In this document: positions 4,234 to 6,192 of the stretch, one piece after another
Numbering within the stretch: position 1 is the stretch's first letter
Layout of the letters: each line of letters begins with the position of its first letter
NCBI GenBank assembly: GCA_031284195.1
Contig: JAITAI010000307.1
Span: 1 to 6,192, forward strand
Direction: 5' to 3'
Origin: Treponema sp.
Lineage (GTDB): Bacteria > Spirochaetota > Spirochaetia > Treponematales > Breznakiellaceae
Length of the DNA: 6,192 bases
The notes under the pieces: generated by a model
Database searches by the model: none
Told to the model about the DNA's origin: nothing
What the model saw: only the letters and a program-made list of their open reading frames with translations
Position numbers and translations under genes: made by a program

Positions 4234-6192
4234 ATGGAATGTCGGCTTCGGTTACAGCTGCAACAGAGAGAACATAGAGAAAATAGAGAAAATAGAGAAC
4301 GAAAACTGGGAGGGCTGAAAGATACCGGCAGCATAGACGCTTCCGGGGACATACCCCTGTATCCAGCAGACCCTTCCTCTCACCGGGAGGTAGCAGACAC
4401 CGTAAGCCTGGTGGCGGAAGGGTTCTACACCTGCACCGCCCTCTTTACTGAAGTGGATCGCCCCATAAGGGAGATAGAACTTTTTCTTAACGAAGAATCC
4501 ATCGGCTACGGCGGGCCTGTGCGGTATCTATCCCGGGGGGAACATACGGGGGATATCTTTTTTAGAAAGGAGTTTCTGAACGAGGGGATGATCGGCGATT
4601 TGGAAGACCGCAAAGAAGGCAGGCCCTTCCTGCTCCACTACGATCTGGTCCAGTTGGCCCTCAAGGTGCAGGATGATGGGGGTTTCCGATTATACACCAG
4701 CGATTATGTGCTCTGTTTAAGCAGACATGGGGCTAACACGGAAAACATTGAAGATATTATCACCTATCTGGCGGAATTTAACGATGATACCATCAGCGCC
4801 TGGATGTTTTCCCCCAAGTCCAGCCTAGATACAGAGCGCCTTTTACCGGAAAGCACGGAACAAGCCCGGCAACGCAAGGCCGCCTATAAATCCTTAAGCG
4901 CCTATATTCAACTGCTCACATCCATCCACACCTGTTATAAAGAGAACTACCCTGCCTTTAAAAGCGGGGCTAAACACCGGATTGTTAAACATGATTCCCT
5001 GCAATCCTATGATCAGGTTAAAAGCATCAGCCGCCGGAACCTGCAATGGTTGTATCAGAACCCTGGGGAACTGGTGGCCACTGAAATCCCCACTGCCATA
5101 CAGATCCAGGGCCGGCATTATCTGCCCTACCGGATGCACATTGAAAAAACTACCAAGAGCTTTGATATCTATGAGAACCGGGTAGTGGTGGGGTTTCTCT
5201 CATTGGTCTGTAACAACGTCAAAGCAGTGGAAGAAAAAGTACGCCTCCAGTTAGCCGAGGAATACCAGGTCCTCCATAAGCTGCAATGGCTTGAACGGGA
5301 AGGATACCGGGCGCCGATTATCGGGATTAAACAGCTCCAGGCTGAGCGGAACCAGGCTCTCCTCAACACCCTCCACGAACTGCTTTTAAACTTAGCCGGG
5401 CAATACGCCAAGTATGGCGATATCCTGCCGTGTTCAGATACGCCGATCCTGGGGATCCCTAAAAAGACCAAGGTCTTTCAGGAAGTCCGGTCCTACCGGC
5501 AGGTATTTGAACAGATCCTCCAGTGGTATCACTTTGGGGAATTCACCCCGGTTAAAGAAACCTTGATAGGAAACGCCAAGACCCTGGACAAGCTCTTTGA
5601 GTATTACTGTTTATGCAGACTCCTGGTGCTGCTTAAGGAGGCCGGGTTTACCGGAACCGGGGATGTTTCCCGCTCCTTTACCTATCACACCCAGGAACAC
5701 CGCGCCGGGGACCTGGCCAATACCTACTTGTTGCGGCGAGGTGGGTTGCTGCTTACCCTCTATTATCAGCCGGTTATCAGCGCGGATCGTTTTGAGAATG
5801 ATATAAGCCTTTACCGGACCACCACAACAGATGGCTTTTATACCCCGGATTTTATGTTGAAACTCCAGAGCGACAGAACCTCCCGTTCCTGTTATCTCAT
5901 TTTTGACGCCAAGTATTCTTCCCGTTGGAGCATCAAACAGTATTATATGGATCGGGAGATTATCAAATACGGGTGTCAGCTCTCTGACCGGGAAGCAGGT
6001 CAGCCGGTCAAGATGGTATGGCTGCTGCAGGGCCGGCTAGATGATACTGCGCATATCGAGCGGTACCATAGTTCCCCTTTGGCGCAGCAGTATAAGCCTG
6101 CGGTATCCTATGGGATTATCAAGGTGAATACCAAGACCGACACCTTGGAACCGCTGTGGAAGGAGATATACCCCTTCATGCAAGAACTGGAA
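4234..6192 (+). CDS. McrC-like protein: DUF2357-type region with C-terminal PD-(D/E)XK nuclease (C-terminus cut by window edge)
   Basis: The frame is open for 653 codons from ATG 4234 to the last base, without a stop. This is likely the nuclease partner of the McrB-like motor. Order of parts: a basic leader with three E-(H/N)-R repeats (residues 13-21); a beta-rich region (~50-160); a helical middle part that includes the motif YENRVVVGFL (313-322), resembling the conserved ENRFV segment of DUF2357/DUF524-type proteins; a charged helical segment (~323-400); and a nuclease core with YTPDF (Asp539), then YLIFDAKY (Asp558, Lys560). Asp539 plus D558-x-K560 match the D...DxK metal-binding pattern of PD-(D/E)XK enzymes, so the site looks intact. 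It is already nearly twice the length of E. coli McrC, in line with DUF2357-bearing relatives. In McrBC systems the C subunit stimulates the B subunit and cuts nucleic acid; that role is inferred here from the motifs and operon position. Little sequence is likely missing after the core. Confidence 0.8.
   Translation, partial: MECRLRLQLQQREHRENRENRERKLGGLKDTGSIDASGDIPLYPADPSSHREVADTVSLVAEGFYTCTALFTEVDRPIREIELFLNEESIGYGGPVRYLSRGEHTGDIFFRKEFLNEGMIGDLEDRKEGRPFLLHYDLVQLALKVQDDGGFRLYTSDYVLCLSRHGANTENIEDIITYLAEFNDDTISAWMFSPKSSLDTERLLPESTEQARQRKAAYKSLSAYIQLLTSIHTCYKENYPAFKSGAKHRIVKHDSLQSYDQVKSISRRNLQWLYQNPGELVATEIPTAIQIQGRHYLPYRMHIEKTTKSFDIYENRVVVGFLSLVCNNVKAVEEKVRLQLAEEYQVLHKLQWLEREGYRAPIIGIKQLQAERNQALLNTLHELLLNLAGQYAKYGDILPCSDTPILGIPKKTKVFQEVRSYRQVFEQILQWYHFGEFTPVKETLIGNAKTLDKLFEYYCLCRLLVLLKEAGFTGTGDVSRSFTYHTQEHRAGDLANTYLLRRGGLLLTLYYQPVISADRFENDISLYRTTTTDGFYTPDFMLKLQSDRTSRSCYLIFDAKYSSRWSIKQYYMDREIIKYGCQLSDREAGQPVKMVWLLQGRLDDTAHIERYHSSPLAQQYKPAVSYGIIKVNTKTDTLEPLWKEIYPFMQELE
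4270..4296 (+). repeat. Three in-frame 9-bp tandem repeats near the start of the nuclease gene
   Basis: GAACATAGA (4270-4278) is followed by two identical units GAAAATAGA (4279-4287, 4288-4296) and a partial fourth GAA (4297-4299). They encode EHR-ENR-ENR-E in a highly charged N-terminal extension. All arginines here use AGA, whereas most of the gene uses CGG/CGC. Being 9 bp, copy changes would keep the frame. Confidence 0.85.

Overview
The window holds two transcription units pointing away from each other, separated by about 470 bases with no gene. Leftward (minus strand) runs a biotin-uptake unit of the energy-coupling-factor (ECF) type: bioY (substrate-binding membrane component, complete), then an ECF-type ATPase most simply read as bioM, which is cut by the left edge after 200 codons. 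Rightward (plus strand) runs a two-gene unit resembling McrBC-type restriction. It has an 847-residue AAA+ motor with a long coiled coil (McrB-like), then at least 653 residues of a protein that looks like a DUF2357-type McrC homologue ending in a PD-(D/E)XK nuclease core. That second gene is cut by the right edge.

Organism: clearly bacterial, with Shine-Dalgarno sites, sigma70-like promoter elements and tight gene packing. Coding DNA is near 50 % GC and the spacer is more AT-rich. A free-living or gut spirochaete, or a Firmicute, would fit, but nothing here fixes the phylum, so this is a weak guess.

Layout: 1-600 ATPase (minus, partial); 593-1204 bioY (minus, overlapping the ATPase by 8 bases); 1205-1677 spacer. 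The spacer contains a bioY promoter candidate, a compact cluster of small hairpins (1249-1338), a good plus-strand promoter (1406-1435), a 12-bp hairpin (1462-1492) and a terminator-like hairpin plus T-run (1605-1630) placed before the first defence gene. Then come 1678-4221 (McrB-like) and 4234-6192 (McrC-like nuclease, partial), 12 bases apart and each with a strong ribosome binding site.

How the genes work together: BioY binds biotin in the membrane and the ATPase energises it through a transmembrane coupling protein, expected beyond the left edge. On the other side, by analogy with McrBC, the AAA+ protein would recognise modified or foreign nucleic acid, assemble into rings and drive or activate the nuclease. 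The most interesting points are the unassigned N-terminal ~300 residues and coiled coil of the motor, its altered sensor motif, and the structured leader with an apparent early terminator upstream of the operon.
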